From positions 86,348,899 to 86,412,898 of the forward strand of contig NC_073313.1 in the NCBI RefSeq assembly GCF_027595985.1: DNA of 64,000 nt. The letters run 5' to 3'. The notes below the pieces were generated by a model. That model was not told the DNA's origin. It was given only the letters and a program-made list of their open reading frames with translations, and ran no database searches. A program made the position numbers and the translations under genes. The first letter of the stretch is position 1. Each line of letters opens with the position of its first letter. This DNA comes from Sorex araneus. Taxonomy: Eukaryota; Chordata; Mammalia; Eulipotyphla; Soricidae. Below, piece by piece: positions 44,636 to 59,673 of the stretch.

Positions 44636-45043
44636 TTATACTGACAATAAATACTTTAATGAAAACCGAAGTTGGTAACGTACATAGCAATAACTGCCCT
44701 GGCCTATGCCTTCTGCTAGGGCCCAAGTTTGGGGCTAACCAACTACATTTAACCCACATTTCAAGAGAAGGCCATTTTAAATGTCACCCATCAGTATCCA
44801 TCTTCACAGAAGATACCAATCTGTGGCCAGAGTTTCAATGTTAACAGTTTTTCTCAGGGAAAAGTTAACATGGTAACACAAACACAATTTAGAACCATCC
44901 TAGTATTTTTCCATCAGGAGGTCACTGGGAAACTGGTGGTTTTGTAAACACTTACAAGTTTGTCAAAATACAATAGAAGACGGAAAAGGGGGGAAGAAAT
45001 GAGTAGAAAGGTCGGAGGGCTTGGCTCACGTGGACATTTGTCC
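44636..45043 (-). other. SLC25A14: Probable SLC25A14 3' UTR and poly(A) signal
   Basis: Downstream of the stop the minus strand is non-repetitive for about 400 bp. An ATTAAA variant poly(A) signal reads on the minus strand at 44655-44660, which would give cleavage near 44635. The end is inferred from the motif only; a longer UTR is possible. Confidence 0.4.
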
Positions 45044-45085
45044 TTAGATTTGAAGCCTCTTGAGCTGTTCGTATGTGATAAAAAA
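45044..45085 (-). CDS. SLC25A14: SLC25A14 last coding exon
   Basis: The acceptor is CTCTTCAG. The exon encodes [13 protein letters not shown] and a TAA at 45044-45046. It is too short to be picked up as a long open frame and was found by searching for the family C-terminus. Confidence 0.93.
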   Translation of the reverse strand, partial: FFITYEQLKRLQI

Positions 45086-48000
45086 CTGAAGAGTAAGTCA
45101 TGGAAGATCACCCAGTTGATACTGAAAGCCAAATCCCATTCCAAAATTGTGTATTACGTTCTCTTAAAATGAGGTTCTTGTTCTATGCTAGTCTTAAGCT
45201 GCACTTTCTTGTAAGCTTTTCTTATTAAACAATAGATCTAAATATCCAAATCACACTCAACAGCTCTGAAATTGTGAGACCCAAATTTTAACAACCAAAT
45301 TTAAGCTGTCAAGCTGTAAGGCTGGGGGGAGGGGTTTAAGTGAGGGAACCTGGGAGGTGGAGGGAGGTTGACACTGATGGTGGGATCGGTGCTGCAATAT
45401 TGTCTGTCTAAAACTCAACTATGAATAACTTTGTAAATCATGGTGCTTGAATAAAGTGTCAAAAAATTTAATAAAATTTCTGACAAATCAAGCATGCACT
45501 GAGTCCCCATTATATGAGCATTATGATTTTTGGCACTTAGCAACATAAACTGATTATAGGCTAGACTACACTCTCAGAGGCAAACAGAACACACACACAT
45601 ACACCAAGAACATCAATGACCATACATAATTGAGTGCTAGAATCCTTGTTAGGGATATTAGACTATCATACCAATCTGAGGGAAGAGAGAAAGGCTCTCA
45701 GACTATAGGTTCCACAAGGATAGGGCATTACTTCTTCCTTTCTTTTTTTGGGGGGAACCACTCTGAGAAAGTTCAGGACTTACTCCTGGCTATGTGCTCA
45801 GGGGTCACTCCTGGCGGGATTTAGGGGGACCATATGGGATGCCAGAGATTGAACCTGGGTCAGCCGTGTGCAAGACATATGCCCTACATGCTCTACAATT
45901 ATTGCTCGGGCCCAAGGTAGAGAATTACTTTTCAATCCTGCAGTGTTCATGACTTATATATACACCACAACATTATCCAATTTATGACTCTATACAAGAG
46001 ACGCTCAAACACAGGAGAAGCTTTCACTCTAATGGTAAGAGCCTTAACCTGGCTCTGGATTTCTCCAGATTTCTATGAGTAATTTTGTCTTATTTTCTAG
46101 CTACCCTAAGGACTATATCTGCAGAGATTTTCCTCTGGTCATGTCCAAACAGGATTTCCAAACTTTTCATAGTCCCTTTCTAAACTGGCTATATTTGTTG
46201 TTGTTGTTTTGTTTAAACAGGACAAGAAGGGAAACATTGGCCTTCATTCTTTCTACCCCTTTTACTTTGTATTTACATGCAGTCTTGCCAACTTTGAGAC
46301 ACACAGAATTAAACTCTAGCTGAAAGAGTTTCTCTATTTAGTTCAGTGTTTTCCTAAGCAGTCAATATTGCTCCCACCCAGAGGTGCTGGGATGATCCAG
46401 GAAGTTGGTAGAAGCGTTAGGTGCAACTGAGACACACTTTCTGTCTGTTTGTTTAAAGAAGGCTGATAATCGGAGAGTGCTAAATAGTTTCTCTTTTCTA
46501 TAAAGGGAGAAATAGGTCAGAAAAGTTTGGGAACCTTTGATTTGGTCTCATCTTCAAGAATACCATGACAATACTTAAATTTCTTATTTGCCTGAAAGTT
46601 TCAGTACTTAAAATTTCCTTCCCATATTCGATACGCCAAAAACAAATGGAGACGTTATTAGTGCCTGCTCGAGCAAACCGATGAACAACGGGACGACAGT
46701 GCTACAGTGCTACAGTACTCTACCATTACTGGAAGCCTGAAATACTTGCTTTTATTCTTGTGTTCTCAAAGGATACAATGATGTTCCATGGTCCAAGTCG
46801 AAGCCAGTTTGGCCAAAATCCTTTATAGAGAGCAAAAAAGCCTTCATGTTTCCACATCTGAAAGATAAATTAAAAACAGTAAGTTCCACTTTCTTTTATA
46901 TGTATGGCAATACTTTTGTTTCAGTATGTATCTTCCGTGCCTTTTCCCCCTGCATGTGAGGCCAGCTGTGGAGCAATCCTCCTGGCATTCACCTCTAGTA
47001 TTCTTGGGTATACGTCTCCCATTCTGTTTTATAATCCACAAATGAGTGCAATCTATGTCTATCCCTCTCTTTCTGACTCATTTCACTTAACATGATGCTC
47101 TCCATGTAAATCCACTTATACACAATTTTATGACTTCATCCTTTCTAACAGCTGCATAGTATTCCATTGTGTAGATGTACCAAAGTTTCTTTAACCAGTC
47201 ATCTGTTTTCAGGCACTCAGGTTTTTTCCAAATTCTGGCTACTGTAAACAGTGCAAATGCATACATTTTAATGCTATTTAGTCTAAGTCCATCCACTCTT
47301 CCTTTAACATTTACTAAGCATATAGCATATGGAAGATACATTAAAAATAATTGTTTCCTCACTTGATTTTAGCCAAAAGGCCTACCTGAATATTGCAAGT
47401 CATAATGCCCAAAAGGAAGCAGAGAGACACACACAGAGAGAGAAAGAGAGAAGTGCCTGTAATGGAGACAAGCGGGGATGAGCGGCACACAGTGGCGAGA
47501 GGGAGATTGAAGATATTGTTGGTGGGAAATTTCCACTGATGAAAAGATGTGCATTCGAACACTAAATGACTGAAATCAAATCATGAACAACTTTGCAACT
47601 GTATATCTCACGTTGATTCAACAAAAAGTAACAACTTTTTCTACTTTTTTTTATTAGTGAATCACCGTGTCGTACAGTTACAAACTTATGAACTTTCATG
47701 TTTGCATTTCAGTCATATGTAGGATGACATTACTTTGTCCTCTCCCCGCTTGCCACTAGTAGCTTGTCCAGGTATTTCCTGGAGTTTAGGCTTACCCCAG
47801 TCTCACCCATCAAGGTGTTCCCGAATCACTCCCATCCCTTTGTTTAGCTTGTAATCACTTCTCTATGCTCTCTTCCCCAAAACAGCTAATCCGCTTTCCC
47901 TTAATCTGACTCTGCTAATTTGTAAGGTCAGACTTTCCTAGGACACTGAATATTATAACATTGCCTTTCTCCCCTCTTTATGCCTTTTGAATAATTTACT

Positions 48001-51000
48001 TTAAAGCAATGTCCTTTTTATATAGACACAAGAAGACAATATTATGCTTTTGTAACTTGGGATTTAATTGGCCTCGAATATTATTCCCTCCTGGGCATCT
48101 GCTTTCTCCACTTAAGCCTCAGTTGTCCTCAGTTCCTAACACCCCAAAAGCAGGGTCCCGACGAGGGACGGGATGGATCCAGGGTAAGCGGTATAACACC
48201 GGCATTGAGATGGGCCTGGCCAAAGTGCCTAATTCTTAACTATAAGTTAAGAGCTTGATCATAGACAAATGGTGTCATGATCCAAAAGTAATGATGAGAC
48301 TAGGACCCTGCTCGGGATAGGAAAGACTGATCTGGCCTGAGCACTGTAGTCTGAGATCAAGATGACCCCTGGAGAGCAATTCTATAAGCTTTAATGCATT
48401 TCTTATTGTGTCCATACAAAATGATTAATATTATGAATTCTTATATGTTTACTGGCTGAGGAGAAGAGAAACACATTCTTGGGACTCCGCCCTTGGGTGG
48501 ATCCTCCTGCTGAAAGGGAGTCAGTCCTAGGAGAAGCATCCCCTGAGGGAAAGGAACCTCAACCCTATTGATGGTGACCACACCTATGTGTACACCCCAA
48601 CCCCCTCATGCTGGGGAGATTTAACTAGGCTGTAAGAGTGGATTTGGGGGCCAGATCCACAGATCCAGAAAGAGATCCAGAGCCGGGAGAGAAGCAGAGA
48701 GAGAATGAAATAAACTGATCTAGCAAGCAGTTTGGCCTTCTTCCTTCCGTCGCCTGCCCTTGGCCAACAGCACACACAGCGGTTCCAGGGCACCGAACGT
48801 GGGCGGTGAGACAGAGCCACCCAGAGAGCCCAAAAGTGCACATGCCCCTCGGCGAGCCTTAGTTTTTTACAGTCATACAGTGATCGTTTACATCCCTCCA
48901 CCAGTGCCCATTCTCCTCCACCAATGTTCCCAGTATCCCTCCCGCCACCCCCACCCCAACCCTTACCACCCCACCTTGCGCAGGGCATTCCCTTTTGTTC
49001 TCTCTCCTTTGGGGTGTTGTAGTTTGCAATCAAAATTTATTTCAAGGGGCTGGAGTGATAGCAAGCAAGTAGGGCATTTGCCTTACACGTGGCCGACCCA
49101 GGTTCGATTCCCAGCATCCTACATGGTCCCCTGAGCACGGCTAGGAGTAACTCCTGAGTGCGTGAGCCAGGAGTAACCCCAGTGCATCGCCGGGTGTGAC
49201 CCAAAAAAAAGCAAAAAAAAATTGATTTCAAGGGATTGGGGAAATAGCTCAACAGTCTGAATGCATACTTTGCATACTGGTAGACCAGGTTGGATTCTAG
49301 GCACCCACTTGGTCCCGTGAGCAGTGCCTGAGTTTGTTCCCCAAACCAGAACAAAACGAGTCTGACAACAATTATCAAGTGATGCTAGGTCTTATGAGTA
49401 AAAACATAGCAAAAATTAGCTATTTTAAAAAATACTCCCAAAACTTATCTGATTATGTTTTATATTTTGCTTTGCCCATCAGTCTTACAAGCCTATATTG
49501 CAGATATAGGTGAGATCATCTAACAATGGTCTTTTACCTTCTTACTTCCCTTAATTCTCTCCATTTTGTTGCAAGTAAAAAACTTCCTTCTTTCATTGTG
49601 TAAATGTATTTTTGTTATCTTGCTATCTTTGCCTAGGGTGGGAGTACTCCTAGCAATACTCAGTCAGGTTCACTGCTCTGCCCAGCAAAGCTGGGAATGA
49701 CCAGGGTCATATGGGCAGAGCATGGGGGACCATGTGATTCAGGGGATCAAACTCAGGGCTTTTCAAATATCAGACGTGTGCTCTGCCCCTCTGCATTATC
49801 TCCTGGCCCCTGCACCACATCATCTCTAGAGAATCACTGATCAACAGACACTTCAGCTGCTTCCATTTTAGCAATTGTATATAATGTTTCAAAAAACACT
49901 GGGGTGGATATAACCATTTGTCTTATTTTTCTTATTCTTCTGACAAATATCAAAAAGTGGGGCAGCTGAAACAAGTGTCAAAAAGTGGGGCTGCTCAAGG
50001 AAGCCTTGGCAGCCTTATGAGGAAGCGCCACATTGTTTTCTAGTACAATTGCACCAATTTACATTCCCACCAACAGAACATAGATATAATGAGTTCCTTT
50101 CTCACCATACTCATACCAACGTGTTATTCGTGCTTTTGTGGTTTTCTTTTCTTTGGTTTGGCGGCCCTACCTAGCAGTATTCAGGCACCATTCCTAGAAC
50201 AGTGCTAAGGGGACCATGTCATGCTAAGAATCAAACTCTGAGCTCTCTGAGGCAAACAAAGCATGTGCTTCGGTCCTCTGAATATTCTCCCTGGCCTTAT
50301 TGCTGTTTGTTGGTTTGGGGGCAATGTCCGGCTATATCAGAGCTTACTCCTGGCTCTCTGAGCAGGGATCATTTCTGGAACTGCTCAGGAGATATCAGGT
50401 GTTAGGGATAGAACTTGGGTTGGAAGCATGCAAGGCAAGAGCCCTACCTGCTGTACTATCACTCCAGCCCCTATTACTGCTGTTCATGTAAGTGAGCTCA
50501 TGGGTACAGTATGTCATTGTGGTCTTAATTTGCATTTCCCTGATGAGAACCTTTTCATATACCTCTCTGCCATCTCTATGTGCTCTTTGGAGTTGTGTCT
50601 TTTCAAATTATTATGTCCATTTTTTATTGTTTTTTGTTGTTAAGTTTTATGCGTTCACATGAATCTTGGATATCCAAAAACTTTATATCCTTTATATTCA
50701 AAAACTCTACTGAATGGAGGAAGATATATGCATGTCACACAAATATCTCTCCCCAATTAGAAGGCTGTTTTTTGCCCCTTTCACTGAATAAAATCTTTTT
50801 GTTTAATGAACCCTAAGTGTTACTATCTACGTTCATTTCCTACAAGACACTTTCCTGTTACTGGGAATATAACACATAGAGTAATGTTTGTGGTTAGCCA
50901 GCCTCCAATATGGCCCTCAATGAAAGCCAACACTAGTTACACATTTGTGTAGCTCTTACCATAATGTGTCATGGCTGTCCTGTACCGTCAATACAGAAGT

Positions 51001-54000
51001 AGCAGACTTGTTGTTTCTTTTTGTTCATTTGGGGGCCACACCTAGCACTGCCCAGGGTAACTCCTGGCTCTGCATTCAGGGATTTCTCCTTGCAGTGCTC
51101 TAGAACCATATGGGGTGCTGGGGATCACACCAGGGTTGGCCGTGTGCAAAGCAGATACCCTACCCACTGTCCTACTCGCTAACACACATCACTTTTAATG
51201 CTCTGCTCTAAAAAACTCACTTTCTATGTCAGTCCTTGTTCTTTTTTGCATCATGTCAGGAAGAAAGAGCCATGTCAGGATGAAAGAGACCCACATGAAA
51301 AGAAACTAAGAACTCTGCCAACAGTCCCAGAGGCACTGAGATGTCCTGCAAATAGTCACATCAGTGACCTTTGAAACAGATGTCCCCGTTCCATTCAAGT
51401 ATTTAGATGAATGCAGCCCTAGCTGACAATTGTTCTATAACCGCCTGAGAGAATCTAAGCAGAAATCACACAGTTAAGCTGCTACTGAATTTCTTTTTTT
51501 GGGTTTTTTTTTGGGGGGTCACACCCAGCAATACTCTGGGGTTGCTCCTGGATTTGCACTCAGGAATAACTCCTGATGGTGTTCAGGGGACCATGTGAGA
51601 TGCTGGGGATCGAACATGAGTTGGCTGCATGCAAGGCAAATGCCCTCCCTGCTATACTGTCACTCCAGCCCCTGCTACTGAATTCCTGACTTATTAAAAA
51701 CTGCAAGATAATAGAAGTTTGTTGTTTTAGGCACTGAATTTTGGGGTAATCTGTTACACAGCAAAAGGTAACCTTAGCAGTTTTTACCTTCGTGGAATGT
51801 ATAGTCTAGCGGTGCTGAACTAATTGATATGTTATATCCAGAAATGATCAATTCCAATAATAAAATAAAAACAGAGTAAGGGATTAGGGAATTAAATAAG
51901 GAGTAGTCCTTATGAGTCCATTTTTATAACCTGTCAGATTTTTTCTACCTCAGGAAAGAGATTTGAGGATTACATTAATAATGTGAATTTCTGTGTTTGG
52001 GCTTCTTTTTTAAACAATGAGGATTCTGCACACAACTCAGTGGTTAAGGGAATCAAATGACCAATTATAATTACCACAGGACATAAACTACTGGTATGTA
52101 CTGAATTCAACCAATATAAACAGTTCACATTTTTTTCATTTTGGTCCATACCCAGTGGTGTTCAGGGTCCCAACATTGCTCAGGGAACCATGCAGTGCTG
52201 GAGATTGAATAAACCGTTCATATTTAATTAAAAACTATCTATTATGTAAACTCTTCTGTGTTAGGTATTTAGTTTGACATTGGGAAAAGTTGATTTTCTT
52301 TTCCACTGGTGAAGTGAAACTGACCACTACACAAAAGATATATTTAAGAGGCAGAGACAGTAAGGGGTTAAGTTGCGGTTCCTTCATGTGAATGAGCCAG
52401 GGTCAATCCTTAGCACTTAATATGGCCCCTCAAGCACCATCAGAAATGACCCCTGAGCACAGCCAGTTGTAGGTCAAACACTGCCCCCTTCCCCAAAAGG
52501 ATATATTTAGATAGGACAATAACATGATAATCCAAACTTGTAAGTATCTCTTATCCCATCCTGTAGATTTAGAAACTCAAGGGGTCAGGAGAGAGCTCAA
52601 AGATCTGGAATGACTGTTTTGCATGTCAGATCACTGACACTGTATAAATCACCTGAGGACCACTGGGTATATATCCCCTAAAAACACAAACAAAAAAATG
52701 TTCAAGAAAATCAGCTTTACTAACCATCTGGGCAAAGTTTCCCCAGTGATACTTGGCTGGTGGTACGACCCAATGGTCCAGTACAGATTCAGTGATGAGG
52801 CTCAGTAGTGTTGGGCTCTACTAGCACTGCCCTGATGGCACTCAGAGGACACCATGCTACATCCACCAATGTTTGGCAAGGAGGCATGCAATATTATAAA
52901 TCAAATGTGGGGGGCCAGGTTGCTAGTGTGGGTAGGGTGTTTGCCATGCATGTGGCCAACCCGGGTTTGATCCCCAGCATCCCATATGCTCCCTGAGCAC
53001 TGCCAGGAGTAATTCTTGAGTGGAGAGCCAGGAAAACCCCTGAGAATCACTGGTTGTGACCCAAAAAGCAAAAATAAAATAAAATAAAAAAGAATTTAAA
53101 AAAAAATCAAATGCGGGTCTTATGTATGCAAGGAGGGACACAAACAGCTATCTCCACAGCCCCATTTTAAACTAATTTTGGGAACAAACAGTAACATTCT
53201 AAGGGAAATAACATGAAACATAGACTATAGTGATAATATGCTTCCCCCAATAGATTCTCAGCAAATGCTGAAGTTATCACACCAAAATTAATGTCAGAAA
53301 ATCATGAAAATCAGTGAAGGTAAGGGCTACATGCAGATAATCTACAATCACAGACTGCAAAAAAATGGCAAGAGACCTTAGAGATACAATTTAACCCTAT
53401 CACTTCTCACCTCGGTTAAAACACTAAGTCTTTAAAATGGTCTACAATTTCCATCTAGAAGCCAAAACCATTTAAAATGACAAATGAGGGGCTGAATAGG
53501 TAGTACAGCAGGTATAAGGCTTGCCTTGTATGCAACTGACCAAGACTTGATCCCTGGCACCCCATACAGTCCCTCAAGACCTAAGACCTAAGACCACCTG
53601 TGTGACACCCCCCCAAAAAAGCACAATAAAATAAAATTATAAATGAGATTGTGTCTCTTCCAATTTAAACTCTCCAATGGTTTCCCTGAGTTGAGCCTAT
53701 ACCTCCGAGTCTATTACTGTGTACCTGGTAAAACTTCAAACTGAGTGTCCAAAACTGGAAAATCTCCCATAAAACCCAATTCTCTTTCTAAGATGCCTGG
53801 CTCAATGACTGTTACCACATGGTCTCCAAAACCCCAAACTGGGAAGTTATCTTTGACACACCCTTTGTCCCATATCTCTTTACATAGTCAACCAAATCCT
53901 GCCCAGCTATGAACTATTCTTAACAACAGCCCACCTTCTACATTCCCACAATCATGTTAGACTCAGCCACACATCACTGCTTGCTCAGAGGCCTTCTAAC

Positions 54001-57000
54001 CAATAACCGTAATCTCTAGGTCAGATTTCCTCAAAGTAGATCCCCAGACCAACCAGCAGCATAATTATTGCTGAGAACTTGTTATAAATGCAGATTCTCA
54101 GGGAAGGAGAGATGGTACAAGAAGTAATACACCTGCCTTGCATGTATCAGACCCAATTCCATTCTTAGCATTGCATATTGTCCCCCAAACACTACCAGGC
54201 ATTTCTAGAAATAGCCCGAGTACTCTAAGGTACTCCCCTTCAAATGCAAATTCACAGACCAATCCGAAACCTACCTCATCAATCCAGTGTTGGAGTCCAA
54301 TCAGCTGCATTTTAATGAGCCCTCCAAGTGATTCAATCTACTTTAAAGTTTTAACAATCATTAGGATAATTTTAAAAATAAGAGCCACTGGAGCAGACTT
54401 ATCACGTTAGCTGACTGGTTTTCTTTTCTTTTTTTAATTTTTTTTATTGAATCACCAAGTGGAGGGTTACATAGTTCTCAGGATTATGTCAGTTATACAA
54501 TACTCAAACACCCTTCCCTTCACCAGTGCCCATCTTCCATCACCAACCCCCCCAGTATATCTGCCGTCCCCTTCCACCTCCCCAGTCCCCACCCTTGTAC
54601 GTGATAAGTTTCACTTCGTTTACGCTTTATCTCGATTACATTCCATGTTTCAACACACAACTCACTACCGTTGCACCGTTGCTGGGGTTTCCCCCCAAAA
54701 AGAAAAAGACAGTCCTATTGCCAAGGAAGCATTTGATAGCTGACTGGTTTTCAACATTGAGTGAGCAACACTGAGAAAGCGCCATGGATTCATTTTTTTT
54801 TTCTTTTTTGCTTTTTGGTTCACATCCAGAGATGTTCAGGGGTTACTTCTGACTGCACTCAGGAGTTACTCCTGGAGGTGTTTGGGGAACCATATGGGAT
54901 GCCAGGGATGGAAACTGGGTCTACCGTGTGCAACCGTGTGCAACGCAAACATCCTACCCACTGTACTATCACTCCAGCCCCTCGAATTCATTTTTTGAGT
55001 ACACAAATCACAATACCTGATAATTTGAAAATACTGATACCTAGGGACAAAGAGACAGTACAGGGCTTAAGGGATTGCCTTGCATGCAGCCAAACCTGGT
55101 TCAATAACCTGGCACTGTATATGGTCCTACTTACCACAGGGACAGAACTAGCCCCTGAGCACAACCAAATGTGGTTAAAAAAATAATCATGAAAGTTCTG
55201 TGTTCACTGGTTTAAGGTAGACAAGAAGATGTGAAAGTTCCATAGTGATTCAATGAACACCTATGAACACCTAGAATGGAAAATCACTGTCCAGCCCCCA
55301 CAAAATCAAAGTGATCGATTCAAGGGGACAGACAGACAGTTCAGAGAGCAAGGGATTTGCCTTGCACACGGCTATCTCAGGTTCAACCTCCGGCATACCA
55401 TATAGTCCTTTGAGCCAACCTGGAGTGACCCCTGAGCACAGAACCAGGACTAAGTCCTGAGCACTGCTGAGTATGGTCCTAAAATGAAAAACAGAGCGAT
55501 CAATGCAAACCTGGGAATCATGGGGCTGGAGCGATAGCACAGCGGGTAGGGTGTTTGCCTTACATGCAGCTGACCTGGGTTCGATTCCCAGCATCCCATA
55601 TGGTCCCCTGAGAACCGCCAGGAGTAATTTCTGAGCGCAGAGCCAGAAGTAAACCCTGTGCATCGCCGGGTGTGACACAAAAAGAAAAAACAAAAACCTG
55701 GGAATCAAAGATATAGCACAGGGGGTAACGTGCTTGCCTTGTATGTAGCTAACCCTATTTTAATCTCTGTCACTTCATATTGTCCATGAGCACTGTCAGA
55801 AGTAACCCCTAAGCAGAGCCAGGAGTAGCTTTAAACACCACAAAACATGGCCAAAAATATAATTAATTAAATACAAATCCGTCCTTATGAAAATCTCTTA
55901 ATAGTTCCCCATCAAATATTTAAGTGCAAGCAAGCACCTCAGTATAGCATACAGTATTCTTTTTACTTTATTATTTTATTTTTTGCTTTTTTGGGTCACA
56001 CCTGTCGATGCACAGGGGTCACTCCTGGCTCTGCACTCAGGAATTACTGCTAGTGGTGCTCAGGGGACCATATGGAATGCTGGGAATCAAACCTGGGTCG
56101 GACACATGCAAGGCAAACACCCTACCTGCTGTGCTATCACTCCAGCCCCTATACAGTATCTGTTTAAACCTAATCAAGCCACCAAACTTAGGAAGACATC
56201 ATGGCTATAGAAAGTCCACTTTTCCAAAAGGTAAAAAAAAACTTTTGGGGCTGGAATGATAGCACAGTGGGTAGGGTGTTTGCCTTGCACGCAGCCAACC
56301 TGGGTTCGATTCCCAGCATCCCATATGGTTCCCCAAGCACCGCCAGGAGTAGTTCCTGAGTGCATGAGCCAGGAGTAATCCCTGTGCATCACCAGGTGTG
56401 ACTCCCACCCCCACAAAAGAAAGCAAAAAAAAAAAACCTTTGAACAGGTTAATCTCTCAGTGCTTCAGAATCTACCTCAATTGTGAGACTAAATAAATAA
56501 ATGCATGTAAGTCCCAATAAAACACTTCCTAATACACACAGTACAGTACTTGGTGTAAATTATTAGTTTTCCCTCTTCCCTTCCTTTTGCTATCACTGTG
56601 ATGCCTGCAGGTGACTCACATGGTTGGGCTGAGACCCCTATAGTAATTGCCACGGGTCTCAGTTCTGGTTTGTGGTGCTCAAACATGAACTGTGATGCAT
56701 GCTTAGGGTCAAGCTCTTCAGCTGTGATGCTCCCGCATATTCTACCTACAGTGGTCACAGGTAGTTTCACTCCTGTATCAGCATTTGTACTTTACTTTAA
56801 ATTCCTGTGCTTGCTGAGGGGGGTAGTCACGTAACTGTCTTGCATTGCTTAGATATTCCTGGCTGCAGTGTACCACATCACATAATTTTCTGTTGTTCCA
56901 GGGGAAAGAGGGTCCCAAGTACCAGTGTTACTAGGACCACACTCAGTGCATGTGGGTAGCACAGGGATCAAACTTGAAGCCCTATGCTTATAAGGTAGGT

Positions 57001-59574
57001 TGCTTTGTCAGGAGCCAATCCCGGGACCAAGATATATTATTAAAAATGTCAACACTTACAGGCAGACAAACCTATAGTTCCAATGGAAGTAAAAATTTCC
57101 TCCCATAGACTGAGTTTATCATTTACCAAGTTGTGCTGATTATGTTTATATGTCTGTGATATGCTACTCTGTACCTAATTGGCCCTATGAGCCATTTCAC
57201 TGGTCCCTAGAAACTTAAAAAAAAAGAGATATCCTTCAACAGCTGTTAAACTAAATATCTAATAGTAGAAAACCCAAATGCTTCCTTTTATTATATCCTA
57301 CCTCCAATTTTTGTAGTATTATCATGGATTACATATTACATTTATGAAAACTTCCTACAAACCTAGCATAGGAGAAATTTTCAAAACCAAGGCACAGTGC
57401 TGAACACTGAGTGACAGATTTTCCATTACGTGGTCTTGATCTTTTCTGAAGTGGGCAAATGTGGGATGCTAAGTTCTTTCTTTCAGTTACATATATAGCT
57501 ATTAATAAAAGCATCCTGCATTCTCAAACACTCAAGCTGGAATAATACTAAGGACCAGCATGCATCAGCGATTGCCAAGGAGACAGCTTTTCTGAGAATG
57601 ACTCTGACAGACTATAAAAATAGATAAAATGATTCTTCCCCATCTACCTTCAAAATGCTAAGAGGGAATCAAAAATAATAACCTAACAAAGGTCTGAAGC
57701 AATGAAGAAAAATGAAAATACAGGGGTTGTGGTGCTGCCAGTCGGTCAACCTGTACCCCCAGGACAGTGTATCAGCAACCTAATGGTGCCTTCAGGATCC
57801 CTAACACCCGAAAATTGCCCATGTGCCTTTGGCCACACTCCAACAAATTGGGACCAAGTTTTCCGAGAAATTAAATGGCCACAAGTTAGGAACGTGGGAG
57901 CCACACCCACAACCATCTTCAGCTCAGCTATATAAGCTCATTTATCGGCCTTGCTTCAGAGACCCATAAATAAATCTCAAAAGAGATCAAAAGCCGCAGT
58001 TAATCTCGTACCTGTGCAAAACTGAACAGACCAGGGTAAATCAGAGTGGGTGGGTTAGCCCAATACCCACTCAAGCAGAGTTCCCAGTAGCTGCTTGCTC
58101 CCACAATCCAAAACCGCTGCCATACCCCTGGCCGGACTCCACCGTCTCAGGATAGAACATACCAAGATATTAACCTGTTGAAAATTTTGATATGTGGGTT
58201 TTGTGACTGGAATCTCCAGGCTTTCTCAGAGTTGGAATTGGCTACCTCCCCCCACTTCCCTATACTCCTGGAAACACTGGCAGTCACTCCCAAGAACCAA
58301 GTCCAGTGCACCATGTAAGCTCATCTACCGGTCCTGCTTGAGAGAGAGACCCATAAAGAAATACTGAAAAAAATCAGAGTAAACTGGAGTAGGGTAAGTC
58401 AGCCTGGTGCTTCCCCAAGCAGAGCCCACAGCAGCCATTTGTTCCCACAATCCAAAACTGCTGCAATGGGGTTGGAGCGATAGTTCCGTGGGGAGGGCAT
58501 TTGCCTTGCACACAGTCAACCCTGGTTAGATCCCCAGTATTCCATTACGGTCCCCTGAGTACCACCAGGAGTGATTCCTGAATGATGAGCCAGGAATAAC
58601 CCCTGAGCATAACTAGGTTGACCCAAAAAGAAAAAAAATTGCCACCATGTCCCTGGCCGTACTCTCTCAGAACAGACCTCACTGAGATATAATCTGCTGA
58701 AAATGTGGGTACACGGGTTTTGTGATGGAAATCTCCAGGCTTTCTCAGGGTCGGGATGGGCTACCACCCCCACCTCCCCATACTTCCAGAAGCCTTGGCA
58801 GTAATGTCCACTCCGCAAGCTCCCACCCAGTTAAAAAAGCTACTCCAGCCTTACCTTCCCAGTAAAAATCCTGAATGCCCTGAAAATCACAATGACCTCT
58901 TAGTATCTTCATTGAAAACCGTAATGCACAAAAGAGAGAGAGAGGAGGGGTGCCTGCCATAGAGGCAAGCTGGTGGGGAAGGGTGTTGGGGATGGCAGAG
59001 GGATATGGGGGACATTAGTGGTGAGAGGTGTGCACTGGTGCTGGGATGGGTGTTGGATCATTGTGTGAATGAAACCCCATCATGATCAGCTTTGTAATAG
59101 TCTATCTCATGAATATTCAACAAATTTTTTTGTAATTAAAATACAATCAATAGCCATAGTGTACGTACCTTTAAAATGCCATCCAAAGTACCCTTGTACA
59201 AATCCACATGTCCCACAATTGCTCTCTGGTTCATCATACGAGTTCGAACAACATCAACTGGATTGGAGGCCAGAGCCCCAGCCAAGCCACATGTAAAGCT
59301 GGAACTAAAGATGAAAACTTTAAGAAGGCTTACTGATGGAATTTCATCATTTTCCACTAAATAGAAATTAAGCTAAATACAAATGTACAATGAGGCAAAC
59401 ACACTAGTAAAATCTGACACTTACATTTTCCTTGTAATATAAAGGGAAGGGGCACGCTTGACAGTACTTAAAAGACCATGTGGTGGTGGAGACTGAATGT
59501 GTGCCAGACCTTTGAGCCATTTCCCTGGTCCTTAGAAACTTTTAAAAAATGAGATATCCTAATAAAAATAAAAG

Positions 59575-59673
<99 letters not shown>

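Larger units (their letters stand above)
49635..51190 (-). mobile_element. Old SINEs in the SLC25A14 intron
   Basis: Reverse copies at about 49635-49812, 50155-50300, 50310-50472 and 51020-51190, with ancient L1 sequence between them. Confidence 0.6.

Noticed and set aside
56489-56834. Overlapping 93- and 78-codon frames on opposite strands in the SLC25A14 intron
   Set aside because: No family match, no splice or conservation signal visible. Possibly diverged SINE sequence.
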